A stretch of 10,230 bases of DNA from Acidobacteriota bacterium. GTDB taxonomy: Bacteria > Acidobacteriota > Blastocatellia > Pyrinomonadales > Pyrinomonadaceae. Both the position numbers and the translations under genes were made by a program. Position 1 is the first letter of the stretch. Each line of letters starts with the position of its first letter. Location of the stretch: assembly GCA_029777145.1 (NCBI GenBank), contig JAKOSS010000637.1, positions 1 to 10,230 on the forward strand, read 5' to 3'. Shown one piece after another: positions 1 through 6,717 of the stretch. The notes beneath the pieces were generated by a model. It saw only the letters and a list, made by a program, of their open reading frames with translations, was not told where the DNA came from and did not search any database.

Positions 1-1
1 G

Positions 2-118
2 ATGATCGCGAAAGGGATCTCGCCGATCGACGCGGCCGACGTCGCGCTTTGCTCGCCGATCACCGATGACCGCGAACTCCAGCGCAGCATCCGTGAGATC
101 GTGACGACGATCATCTGA
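2..118 (+). CDS. 3' end of a gene, possibly CbbQ/NorQ-type AAA+ ATPase (partial)
   Basis: An open frame runs in from the window edge and stops at TGA 116-118, giving at least 38 C-terminal residues. The codons look coding, with G/C-rich third positions as in the neighbours. The first visible codon is ATG, but it is probably internal because nothing upstream can be seen. The pattern 'I-x-KGISP-x-x-A-x-x-A...PITDD-x-x-L...I' resembles, from memory, the C-terminus of MoxR-related ATPases of the CbbQ/NirQ/NorQ/GpvN group, whose tail often carries a P-[LI]-TDD motif after an alanine-rich helix. Those proteins are ATP-driven remodelers of partner enzymes such as nitric oxide reductase or RuBisCO. 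The Walker motifs would lie outside the window, so the family call is tentative; that this is a gene end is more secure. Confidence 0.5.
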   Translation: MIAKGISPIDAADVALCSPITDDRELQRSIREIVTTII

Positions 119-330
119 TTTTGGATCTTTGATTGCGGATTCTTGACCTCCGATCGTTCAAATTATACGGTTGAATTTCCGCAGAGACGCACAGGCGTAA
201 AGATTTCCGGACCGACGGACCTTTAGCCGCCGACTGAACTGACTTTCTGCCCCCGCGATTCATCGGTTGAAAAATCGACTTTCTCAAGTCAGACGATCGC
301 GAAGTTCGGTGTGCGTCGTCATCTCCGGAA
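119..330. other. Intergenic spacer with low-complexity sequence
   Basis: No convincing gene is visible between the upstream stop and the terminator at 331-366. The first part (about 117-175) is AT-richer and built of repeated GGAT/GATT-type words. Positions 178-205 hold a CGCAGAGACGCA-like phrase followed by AGGCGTAAAGA, a type of low-complexity spacer text I associate with environmental bacterial genomes. Open frames across this stretch are arginine/serine-rich and have no ribosome binding site. I see no promoter I would defend. Confidence 0.5.
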
Positions 331-366
331 AAATGAAGGGCCCGCACCTGAGTGCGAGCCCTTTTT
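331..366 (-). terminator. Rho-independent terminator, probably bidirectional
   Basis: The arms 336-347 and 352-363 form a 12-bp stem with one C-A mismatch and a CTGA tetraloop. On the plus strand the stem is followed by T-rich sequence (362-366). On the minus strand the distal side reads ATTTTT a few bases past the stem. It starts 24 nt beyond the stop of the large minus-strand peroxidase/VCBS gene, so it most likely ends that operon. It could also stop leftover plus-strand transcription from the gene ending at 118. Confidence 0.75.
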
Positions 367-386
367 CTATTCACGATCGGAATCAA

Positions 387-3182
387 CTATCTGGCCGAAG
401 CGACCGGAATATCCGTCGCGGCTCCGAAGTTCGTGATCATCAGACCGGCGGTCGAGCGTTGTGCGTACCACGTCGCCGACGACGCCCTGAAGACAGCGGT
501 GTCCCATCTGCCGTCGCCGTCGTAATCGCCAGGAATCGGCGTATCGGTGCTCAGCCCGAACGGCGTCGAGAAATACGAGAAATCCTCGGACCTCAGAACG
601 AACCACTCGCCTGTCGACGGTCGCCAGAAAGCGATGTCGGCTCTGCCGTCGCCGGTGTAGTCTCCGGCGACAGGACGATCGGTCGCAACGCCGAATGTTG
701 CCGCGATGACGCCGAGTGCCGAACGCTTGAGCCACCATTCTCCGTTCGACGGTCGGAAGATCGCCAGATCGGCGCGTCCGTCGCCGTCGTAGTCACCGAC
801 CTGCGGGACATCGCCCGCCGCGCCGAAGGTCTCGATGTTCGTACCGCCGTCCGATGAACGCTGGACGTACCAGGTGCCGGTCGACGGCCGGAAAACGGCC
901 GCGTCCGCCTTGCCATCGGCATCAAAATCACCCGGAGCCGGAATGTCGCCGGCGCTGCCGAACGGGAACGAGTAGAAACTCGCGTCTTCGCTCCGCATCA
1001 CGAACCAGACTCCCGACGAGGGCCGGAAGACGGCGATGTCGGTCTTTCCGTCGCCGGTGAAATCGGCCGGTACGACCGAATCTGATCCGTTGCCGAACTG
1101 AAATGCCCGATCGACGCCGTCCGAACTTCGCGCGTACCACCACTCCGCGTTCGACGGTCTGAAGATCGAGACATCAGTCTTGCCGTCGCCGTCGAAATCG
1201 ACGTAACCGCGATTCGTTGGCGCCGCTTCGCCGAAAACAGTGAATCGGAACGCCTGCGAGATGGCGACGCCGCCGGCCGCGCCCGGGTCAGTGACGTACC
1301 AGCGGCCGAAAAAGGTACGGCCGACAAGATCCGCATTGTTCGGGATCGCGAGGCTGACGGACGCGAATCCGTTGCCGGCGCCGGTTCCCTGCGTGACGAG
1401 TTCGACGCGCGCGAAGGTCCCGCTCGACGGAACCGAGGTCGCACCGGGGTCGGTGTCGTTGACGACGAGGACCACGGGCGCGTTACCGAGCGCACCGGAA
1501 ACGGCGACGGTAAAGCTCGGATTGCCGACCAGCGGAGGCTCGATCGCCATCGCCTGCGGAACGATCCCGTTTGTTCCTCCGACGCCGGTTCCAAGGATCT
1601 GCGGAACGCGGTTGGATTCCGTGAACAAATGCGGCCGGTCGAATGGCGGAAGCTCGTTCCGCACGCGGTCGTCGGTCAGCGCGTTTCGCAGAAAGGCCGC
1701 GAGATCCGCTTTCTGGCCGGCACTGAGATTGCGCGGCTGGATCAGATTGCCGGGAAAGTTCGGCGCGTTCCTGAAGTCGCCGCCGCGATTGTAGAACTCG
1801 ATCACGTCCTCGATCGCCCCGAATCGCCCGGTGTGCATCAGGGACGAACGCAGAGCGACGTTACGGAGTGACGGCGTTCTGAATTCACCGACGTTGTTCT
1901 GCGCGCCGGTCACTTGAAAACGTCCCGTATCCTCATTGGCCGGTCGGATTCCAATATAGTGGAAAGCATTGTCCGACAAGAGATTGCCGCCGTGACAGAC
2001 AGCGCATGAATTGGCGCCGAACACGCCCCGTCCGCGATTTTCCGCCGGACCGAGCGGTTGAATACCGGCGTTCGCCAGATCGAGCGGCGTCTGATCGGAG
2101 AACTGCGTCCGTTCGTAGGAACCGATCGCCAACGCGATTCGCGTCGGAGTTACATCAGGCGTGCCGAAAGCTTCCTCGAACAACTCGGGATATGTACGAC
2201 CGCCGATCCAAGTATCGAGCGCGGGCGGAATGTCGATCGCCAGCGCGAGCGGTTTTGAGGACGCGACCTGCGATGCGAGAAGCGACCAGTTGCTCGACGA
2301 GTGTCCCATTTCGACAGCGCTGACCGGCGGTCCGACCGCCTGGCTTTCGAGCGCGCCGCCGTTGTTCAGAACGATCGCGTTGGTGACCGGATCGCGAAAG
2401 GTGCTCGACGCGCGTCCGTCCCAGAACAGCAGCGGCGAGTAAACGGCGTTGATATGCGAATTGGACTTCCGCGGCGTCACCTGATTCCGGAAGCCGTAAT
2501 TGGCCGACCAGCTGTATGTGCCGTCCGCATTGTTCAGCGGCACGCCGGGCGATCCGATGACGTCGTCGGCAGAATCGTAAAGATTGTCGAAACCGGGATT
2601 CGTCGAGAAGAGCTGCGCCACCAGCGACCGCGGATCGGAACCGCCGGTCGCCGCGCGATGACACGTTCCGCACGCGACGGTTTTTGTCGCCGACAGCTGT
2701 TCGTCCCAGAACAGAGCCTTCCCAAGATACGCTTTTGCGGCCGTCGTCGTGTTTCCCGGCGGTCCGAGATTGGGCGGCTCGAGCGGCGGAACCGGGCCCT
2801 GATTTGTCGTCGTCGCCCGGAAACCCTGCGCAACCGGACTCATCGGACTGTTGCCGCCGGCGTTTTCGGCACGTACCCAGTAGAACAATTGCTGGCCTGC
2901 CGTCGCGCCGGTGTCAAAGAAGAAGTTCTGCGAGATCACCGCGATGCTGGTCGCGGTATCGGGATCGTTCGTCGTGTTGCGAAATACCCGGTAGCTCGTC
3001 GCTCCGCGGATCGCGTCCCAATAAACTCCGATCTTGTTGTTGTACCGGTTGTTCGATGCCTGAACGCCGGTCGGAGCCGAAAGCCCCGACTGACCTGTCA
3101 CGACCGGCGATGTATCGAACATCGCGACCGCCGCCGCGAACGCGGCAAAAATTCCAAGTATGAAAAATTTAGTCCGTTTCAT
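387..3182 (-). CDS. Secreted FN3 / di-heme cytochrome c peroxidase (MauG-like) / VCBS-repeat protein
   Basis: Residue numbers count from the upstream TTG at 3188 (933 residues). The better start is ATG 3182 (931 residues), which has an AGG ribosome binding site six bases upstream. A signal peptide occupies about 3-33 (KRTK, then a hydrophobic run). Residues 36-125 resemble a fibronectin type III domain. Residues 145-515 look like a bacterial di-heme cytochrome c peroxidase: heme motifs CGTCH (173-177) and CAVCH (395-399), the LFWDGRA motif (254-260), a VEMGH glutamate (293), and the MHTG...EFYNRGG segment (451-470) whose methionine is a plausible distal ligand. Residues 664-933 are six VCBS/FG-GAP-like repeats with D-x-DGDG-x-x-D calcium loops. 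The family reduces hydrogen peroxide or oxidises protein substrates in the periplasm. The hemes lie 222 residues apart, wider than in short CcpA-type enzymes. The start almost touches the sigma gene's stop, so the two are probably translationally coupled. The peroxidase class is secure; the substrate is unknown. Confidence 0.9.
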   Translation of the reverse strand: MKRTKFFILGIFAAFAAAVAMFDTSPVVTGQSGLSAPTGVQASNNRYNNKIGVYWDAIRGATSYRVFRNTTNDPDTATSIAVISQNFFFDTGATAGQQLFYWVRAENAGGNSPMSPVAQGFRATTTNQGPVPPLEPPNLGPPGNTTTAAKAYLGKALFWDEQLSATKTVACGTCHRAATGGSDPRSLVAQLFSTNPGFDNLYDSADDVIGSPGVPLNNADGTYSWSANYGFRNQVTPRKSNSHINAVYSPLLFWDGRASSTFRDPVTNAIVLNNGGALESQAVGPPVSAVEMGHSSSNWSLLASQVASSKPLALAIDIPPALDTWIGGRTYPELFEEAFGTPDVTPTRIALAIGSYERTQFSDQTPLDLANAGIQPLGPAENRGRGVFGANSCAVCHGGNLLSDNAFHYIGIRPANEDTGRFQVTGAQNNVGEFRTPSLRNVALRSSLMHTGRFGAIEDVIEFYNRGGDFRNAPNFPGNLIQPRNLSAGQKADLAAFLRNALTDDRVRNELPPFDRPHLFTESNRVPQILGTGVGGTNGIVPQAMAIEPPLVGNPSFTVAVSGALGNAPVVLVVNDTDPGATSVPSSGTFARVELVTQGTGAGNGFASVSLAIPNNADLVGRTFFGRWYVTDPGAAGGVAISQAFRFTVFGEAAPTNRGYVDFDGDGKTDVSIFRPSNAEWWYARSSDGVDRAFQFGNGSDSVVPADFTGDGKTDIAVFRPSSGVWFVMRSEDASFYSFPFGSAGDIPAPGDFDADGKADAAVFRPSTGTWYVQRSSDGGTNIETFGAAGDVPQVGDYDGDGRADLAIFRPSNGEWWLKRSALGVIAATFGVATDRPVAGDYTGDGRADIAFWRPSTGEWFVLRSEDFSYFSTPFGLSTDTPIPGDYDGDGRWDTAVFRASSATWYAQRSTAGLMITNFGAATDIPVASAR
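390..1199 (-). repeat. Six tandem ~135-bp coding repeats (VCBS/FG-GAP units)
   Basis: The 3' third of the peroxidase gene is an in-frame tandem repeat. Calcium-loop motifs of the type D-[FY]-x-[GA]-DG-[KR]-x-D start at residues 664, 709, 754, 799, 843 and 888 (numbering from TTG 3188), so the spacing is 45, 45, 45, 44 and 45 residues. Most units continue with [AV]-[FI]-[FW]-RPS-x-G-x-W, a short strand ending in RS, and FG-x-x-x-D-x-P. Such repeats usually fold into calcium-stabilised beta-propeller blades. Units are diverged at the DNA level, so the expansion is not recent. The protein ends a few residues after the sixth unit with no sorting signal. Confidence 0.85.
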
Positions 3183-3184
3183 AA

Positions 3185-3808
3185 TCAACCTAACCTATCC
3201 AATAACGTCCGCAAATAGTTTCTCGTCCGCATCAGCCGCACCTTGACGTTGCTTTCGCTCCATCCGACGGCTTCGGCGACTTCCTTCACCGACATTTGCT
3301 CGCCGTGATAAAGCGTCACCGCCAGCCGATCCTTCGCGTCGAGTGCCGACAGCAGTTTGTCCGCAAGCTCCCGATTTACAAGATCGTTCTCGTTGTCGCG
3401 GGTGCCGACCGCGATGTTCTCAACATATTCCGACTCGGCGGTTCCAAGTTCGGCGAACAGGTCTTCGGGCCGTCTTTGCCGACGCCGCAGCTCGTCGTAG
3501 CAGACATTGACCGCGACCCGCGAGATCCACGACGCGAACGACTTCTCCTGTCCGCCGCGAAAGTCCTTCAACGAAAAGTAAGCCTTCGTGAAGACGACCT
3601 GCGAGCATTCCTCGACCATCTCCCGACGATTGAAGAAACGTCCGACGAGATGAACGACAAGCCGCTTGTATCGCTCAAAGATCTCCGAGAAAGCCGCTTC
3701 GTCGCCGTCAAGCACCGCCCGGACGAGTTCCTCATCGGTTCCCGCTTCTCCGGTTGATGGCAGACGCACGTTGATCAGCTGTTCCAATTTGACGGCTTCC
3801 TCGGTCAT
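3185..3808 (-). CDS. ECF-family RNA polymerase sigma factor (sigma-70 regions 2 and 4)
   Basis: This 207-residue protein has the two-domain layout of extracytoplasmic-function sigma factors. Region 2 spans about 27-110 (DGDEAAFSEIFERY; EECSQVVFTKAY; F-x-SW-x-x-x-VAVN-x-CYDELRRR). Region 4 spans about 148-201, with the helix-turn-helix VKEVAEAVGWSESNVKVRLMRTR. It directs RNA polymerase to a dedicated promoter set, usually under control of a membrane anti-sigma factor. ATG 3808 is the only reasonable start, but the 25-nt gap after the EF-hand gene holds no good Shine-Dalgarno sequence, so expression may rely on coupling or be weak. It is third in the operon, behind a membrane protein that could be its anti-sigma factor and ahead of the peroxidase gene, whose start lies 2 nt past its TGA. 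The family call is firm; regulon and signal are unknown. Confidence 0.93.
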   Translation of the reverse strand: MTEEAVKLEQLINVRLPSTGEAGTDEELVRAVLDGDEAAFSEIFERYKRLVVHLVGRFFNRREMVEECSQVVFTKAYFSLKDFRGGQEKSFASWISRVAVNVCYDELRRRQRRPEDLFAELGTAESEYVENIAVGTRDNENDLVNRELADKLLSALDAKDRLAVTLYHGEQMSVKEVAEAVGWSESNVKVRLMRTRNYLRTLLDRLG

Positions 3809-3833
3809 TGAAATCAGTAAAGCAAAACTTCGG

Positions 3834-4961
3834 TTACTGTTCGGGGCGGCGCGGCGGCCGTTTGTTGTCCGGCTGCGGACGGCGCTGTTCCTGATTCGGC
3901 TGCATCGTGAAATCCGCCGGAACCTTGAAGAGATCCGCCGACGGTTCGCCGAGCTTGATGTTGGTCAGCCTGAACACGACCTCGCCGATGAACGGATCGG
4001 TGTGTTTCGACATCACCACCATCTGCAATTCCGGCGAATACCACTTTTCGCTGACGACGAGAACCGGTCGGTCGTTTCCGATCTGCCCGACCGGCACCTC
4101 GATCGTCGTACGAGTTCCCTCGGCGGTGACGCCATCGAAGGTCTTTTTGCCCAGCGACTCGGTTTTCGCGTCCTGCGGCTCTTCCTTCGTCGCCAGCGGC
4201 GAGTTCCTCGCAATCGGAATCTCAAAATAGGACTTCGCGGAATAGTCGAGCGAGTAGGCCTTTCCCGATGCCTGATCGACGATATGGGTCAGCTTCAGCG
4301 GTTCGTCGTCGCGGCCGAGTACCGGAAAGCCGTTGATCGACTCGAGCGGCATTTCCTGACGGATCCGGCCTTCACCGTCGCGGTAGATCTGTCCCTTGCT
4401 CTCATTCTTAACGAGCGTCCCGTCGAACAAACGTTTGGACTCTTCGCGGACCGTTTCGGCCGAAAAAGGAGCGCCTGTGACAAGTTTGTCGCCGAATCTG
4501 AATTCAGCCCCGACAAAGCGCGCGATCATCGTATTCGGACGCGGGTTCTGTCCGGGTCCCTGAACGCTTCTGAGCTCGCGCCAATCGATCGCGCCGTCGT
4601 TGTTCTGATCAAACATCCCGAAGCGCCGGTTCGACATCTCGTCGAAGGCGGCACGCGTGATGTCGGCCTGAACCCGTCCGAGGAAGAAAAAATGCGGCAC
4701 GACCTGCGGATTCGGCGGTTGGTTCGGATTCGGCGGACCCGGGATCTCGCTCATTTGAAGAATTCCGTCCGAGTTTCGGTCAACCTTCGTAAAAAATGCG
4801 TTGGCCGCCTGCCGGTACTCGTCCTGCTCGATCTTCCCGTTGCGGTTTACATCCACTTTCAAGGCCCACGGCGGCGGTCCACCGCCGGGTTGGGGGCCCT
4901 GCCCGATCGCGACCGCGGCAACGCCGGCGATCACGCAAATTGTCATCAAAACGCTTCTCAT
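3834..4961 (-). CDS. Secreted EF-hand protein with an acidobacterial C-terminal domain
   Basis: Residues count from ATG 4961, chosen because a GAGGTGA ribosome binding site lies just upstream; an in-frame GTG at 4976 is the weaker alternative. The 375-residue protein begins with a signal peptide (about 1-20). EF-hand calcium loops follow at about 37-48 (DVNRNGKIEQDE), 61-72 (DRNSDGILQMSE) and 118-129 (DQNNDGAIDWRE), with proline-rich linkers and possibly a degenerate fourth hand between the second and third. From about 160 on lies a domain with GAPFSAETV, IYRDGEGRIRQE, EGTRTT-x-EVPVGQIGN and WYSPELQMVV motifs. I recognise this as recurring in acidobacterial hypothetical proteins; no function is known to me. 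The tail is proline/arginine-rich. The protein is probably exported, binds calcium, and is co-expressed with the ECF sigma factor. EF-hand and secretion calls are firm. Confidence 0.82.
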   Translation of the reverse strand: MRSVLMTICVIAGVAAVAIGQGPQPGGGPPPWALKVDVNRNGKIEQDEYRQAANAFFTKVDRNSDGILQMSEIPGPPNPNQPPNPQVVPHFFFLGRVQADITRAAFDEMSNRRFGMFDQNNDGAIDWRELRSVQGPGQNPRPNTMIARFVGAEFRFGDKLVTGAPFSAETVREESKRLFDGTLVKNESKGQIYRDGEGRIRQEMPLESINGFPVLGRDDEPLKLTHIVDQASGKAYSLDYSAKSYFEIPIARNSPLATKEEPQDAKTESLGKKTFDGVTAEGTRTTIEVPVGQIGNDRPVLVVSEKWYSPELQMVVMSKHTDPFIGEVVFRLTNIKLGEPSADLFKVPADFTMQPNQEQRRPQPDNKRPPRRPEQ

Positions 4962-4965
4962 ACCT

Positions 4966-4972
4966 TCACCTC
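4966..4972 (-). promoter_or_regulatory. Ribosome binding site deciding the EF-hand protein start
   Basis: On the minus strand GAGGTGA lies four bases before ATG 4961. It sits inside the open frame that would start at GTG 4976, so it favours the ATG. The upstream membrane-protein gene ends at TAG 4978-4976, leaving 14 nt between stop and ATG, consistent with one mRNA. Confidence 0.6.
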
Positions 4973-4975
4973 GCA

Positions 4976-5635
4976 CTACTGGACAAAGCGGATCGCGCGG
5001 GCCGACCCGTCATCTCCCATCAAAACTTCAGCATTCACGTACTCAGCAGCATTCGCGACGTTCGTCGCAACGCCGAGTGAGACCATCATCGAACGCGGGA
5101 CCTTGACCTTGACCACCTGTCCGCTGTCGGATTTCGGCGAGTACATCAACGCGATGAACTCTGATTTGACTTCCGATTGCGCCGGCGCGTCGGGCGTCGT
5201 TGCCCGAACCGGGATCGCTTTCGGCGATTTTCGGATCCGGGCGGCGATTCTTATCGTTTTCGCGACCGGGGTGGTCGGCTGCGGCTTCTCCGGCAACGCG
5301 ATCGCCGCCTTCGGAGCCGCATCGCTTCGCGCGATCGTGATCGCATCTTGGTCAACGCCGTTTGTTGCGACATTCAGTGTTTCGCCGGTGCGATCAGAGA
5401 CAAAGACTCCGATCAGGAGCGCTCCCAACGCGAGCGATGCGAAAACGGCGATCCTCCAGTCGAACGTCGGGATCCATCCGCGCGCTTTCGCCGGTCGCTC
5501 GCCGGCGACGGTCCGTTGAACGGCCCACCAGAGTTGCGGCGAGTCGGCGATCTCGTCGAGCGTCTTTTCGTCGACGGCCGACTCATTCACTACTTGCTTC
5601 AGGATCAGATCCAATTGTTCATCCGAATACTTCAT
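4976..5635 (-). CDS. Single-pass membrane protein, probable anti-sigma factor-like regulator
   Basis: This 219-residue protein has a short cytoplasmic N-terminus (1-59, acidic and helical, with a DSPQLWWAVQ segment), one transmembrane helix at about 60-79 (R at 61, then AVFASLALGALLIGVFV), and a presumably periplasmic part. The linker is rich in alanine, proline and lysine. The C-terminal domain (about 154-219) carries VKVPRS and EVLMGDDGSARAIRFV motifs that I know from acidobacterial membrane proteins encoded beside ECF sigma genes. The topology and operon position fit an anti-sigma factor. There is no cysteine or histidine anywhere, so the classical zinc-binding HxxxCxxC anti-sigma motif is absent; the role is inferred from context. 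The start at ATG 5635 has GAGG six bases upstream. It is the first gene of the minus-strand operon. Confidence 0.75.
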   Translation of the reverse strand: MKYSDEQLDLILKQVVNESAVDEKTLDEIADSPQLWWAVQRTVAGERPAKARGWIPTFDWRIAVFASLALGALLIGVFVSDRTGETLNVATNGVDQDAITIARSDAAPKAAIALPEKPQPTTPVAKTIRIAARIRKSPKAIPVRATTPDAPAQSEVKSEFIALMYSPKSDSGQVVKVKVPRSMMVSLGVATNVANAAEYVNAEVLMGDDGSARAIRFVQ

Positions 5636-5666
5636 TTGAAACCTCGAAAAATGACGGTCACTTCAA

Positions 5667-5697
5667 ATGACGCGCCGCGCGTGCGGTCGGTTACAAT
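5667..5697 (+). promoter_or_regulatory. Weak candidate promoter for the DUF72 gene
   Basis: In the 117-bp divergent intergenic region, ATGACG (5667-5672) and TACAAT (5692-5697) resemble -35 and -10 boxes with a long 19-bp spacer. The -10 is good and the -35 mediocre. The region must also hold the promoter for the minus-strand operon; the best minus-strand -10 look-alike is TATTAT near 5729-5734, without a convincing -35. An ECF-type promoter there cannot be excluded because the local consensus is unknown. Confidence 0.25.
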
Positions 5698-5752
5698 CGA
5701 GCGAAGGTTTTTTTCGCGATGGCGGAAATAATAGCATCACGGGCGGTGTGAC

Positions 5753-6601
5753 ATGCAATCGAAGCTCGCGGACCCGCGATCAAGAATCATCATCGGCTGT
5801 CAGGGCTGGAACTACGACGACTGGACGACGGTTGATCCGTCGTCGCCGGTCTTTTATCCGCGTGGTACGCGGGCGCCGGAAATGCTCGGACTCTATTCGC
5901 GGGCCTTCGGCTCGACCGAGATCGACTCGACGTTCTATGCGATCCCGCCGTCTTCGAATATCGAAAAGTGGTTTGAACGCACGCCCGCGGAATTCACGTT
6001 TTCACCTAAAATGCCGCAGGAAATCACGCATGATCAGCGGCTTGGTGACGATTCATTTCCGGCACTCGACGAGTTTAGCGAACGGATTCGCGAACTTGGC
6101 GACAAGCTCGCTGTTTGCCTCGTTCAGCTTCCGCCGCAGTTTGAGGCGAATCGCGCGAACGCCGTCAGACTGCGCCGATTTCTCGAACGCCTGCCGCGCG
6201 ACATCAGATTCGCCGTCGAATTTCGCCGACGGGAGTGGTTCATCGACTGGACTTTCGAGGAGTTGGGGAAACACGGGATCGTGCCGGCGATCGTCGAGGG
6301 TAAATGGATTCCGAACGAGTTGATGTTCGAAGCGGCATCGCGCGTCCGCGGGGAGTTCTCGTATGTCCGTTTCATGGGCGAGCGCGACCTGACGTCGTTC
6401 GACCGCATCTGGCGCGACCGGACGGAACACCTGAAACGCTGGGCTGGCCTGATCGCGTCGATCGACACCGATGCGACATTTGTCTATTTCAGCAATTTGT
6501 ACGAGGGACACGCTCCGGAAAGCTGCCGCAAACTCGCCGCATACCTCGGCCTCGAATCGGTCGACCCCGAATCATTGGACGATCAGCGATCGTTGTTTTG
6601 A
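5753..6601 (+). CDS. DUF72 family protein (YecE-like TIM barrel)
   Basis: The 282-residue protein matches the DUF72/YecE family along its length. Signatures are IGCQGWNYDDW near the N-terminus (14-24), FYP followed by E-x-L-x-x-YS and TEIDSTFYAIP (55-65), FTFSPKMPQEITHD (81-94), AVEFRRREWF in the middle, FMGERD, and YFSNLYEGHAPES near the end. Family structures are TIM barrels with a conserved pocket of aromatic and charged residues. A nuclease- or isomerase-like role has been guessed, but no biochemical function is established that I can name. Length is typical and the frame looks intact. ATG 5753 has only a weak GGCGG-type ribosome binding site. It is divergent from the sigma-factor operon and monocistronic; I see no terminator before the repeat array begins. 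Confidence 0.92.
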   Translation: MQSKLADPRSRIIIGCQGWNYDDWTTVDPSSPVFYPRGTRAPEMLGLYSRAFGSTEIDSTFYAIPPSSNIEKWFERTPAEFTFSPKMPQEITHDQRLGDDSFPALDEFSERIRELGDKLAVCLVQLPPQFEANRANAVRLRRFLERLPRDIRFAVEFRRREWFIDWTFEELGKHGIVPAIVEGKWIPNELMFEAASRVRGEFSYVRFMGERDLTSFDRIWRDRTEHLKRWAGLIASIDTDATFVYFSNLYEGHAPESCRKLAAYLGLESVDPESLDDQRSLF

Positions 6602-6717
6602 TTGATGATCGATCAGTCCTACCGCGGATGGACAAGAAACAGGTTCAACAACTTCTGTGAACTTTGAGTCGAGGCGAAAGCCGTCCAGGCCCGTCCGCCT
6701 CCAGCAACACTTCGACT
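6602..6717. other. Spacer between DUF72 gene and the left repeat array
   Basis: No full gene is present. A ten-codon frame (ATG 6628 to TGA 6660; MDKKQVQQLL) resembles a protein N-terminus but has no ribosome binding site and stops at once, so it may be a gene relic or chance. Arms 6666-6672 and 6712-6718 (GAGTCGA / TCGACTC) are perfectly complementary, with a second pair GAGGCG 6671-6676 and CGCCTC 6696-6701. This could be a decayed outer member of the adjacent palindromic array. Confidence 0.4.

Noticed and set aside
267..857. 196-codon plus-strand frame crossing the terminator
   Set aside because: It spans the operon terminator and the antisense of the VCBS repeats; no ribosome binding site and arginine-rich composition.
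2301..3218. 305-codon plus-strand open frame
   Set aside because: It is antisense to the peroxidase heme region, is extremely arginine-rich, and has no start signal.
3666..5519. 617-codon plus-strand open frame
   Set aside because: It lies antisense to three well-supported minus-strand genes, is arginine-rich, has no ribosome binding site and no recognisable motif; it reflects codon bias of the opposite strand.
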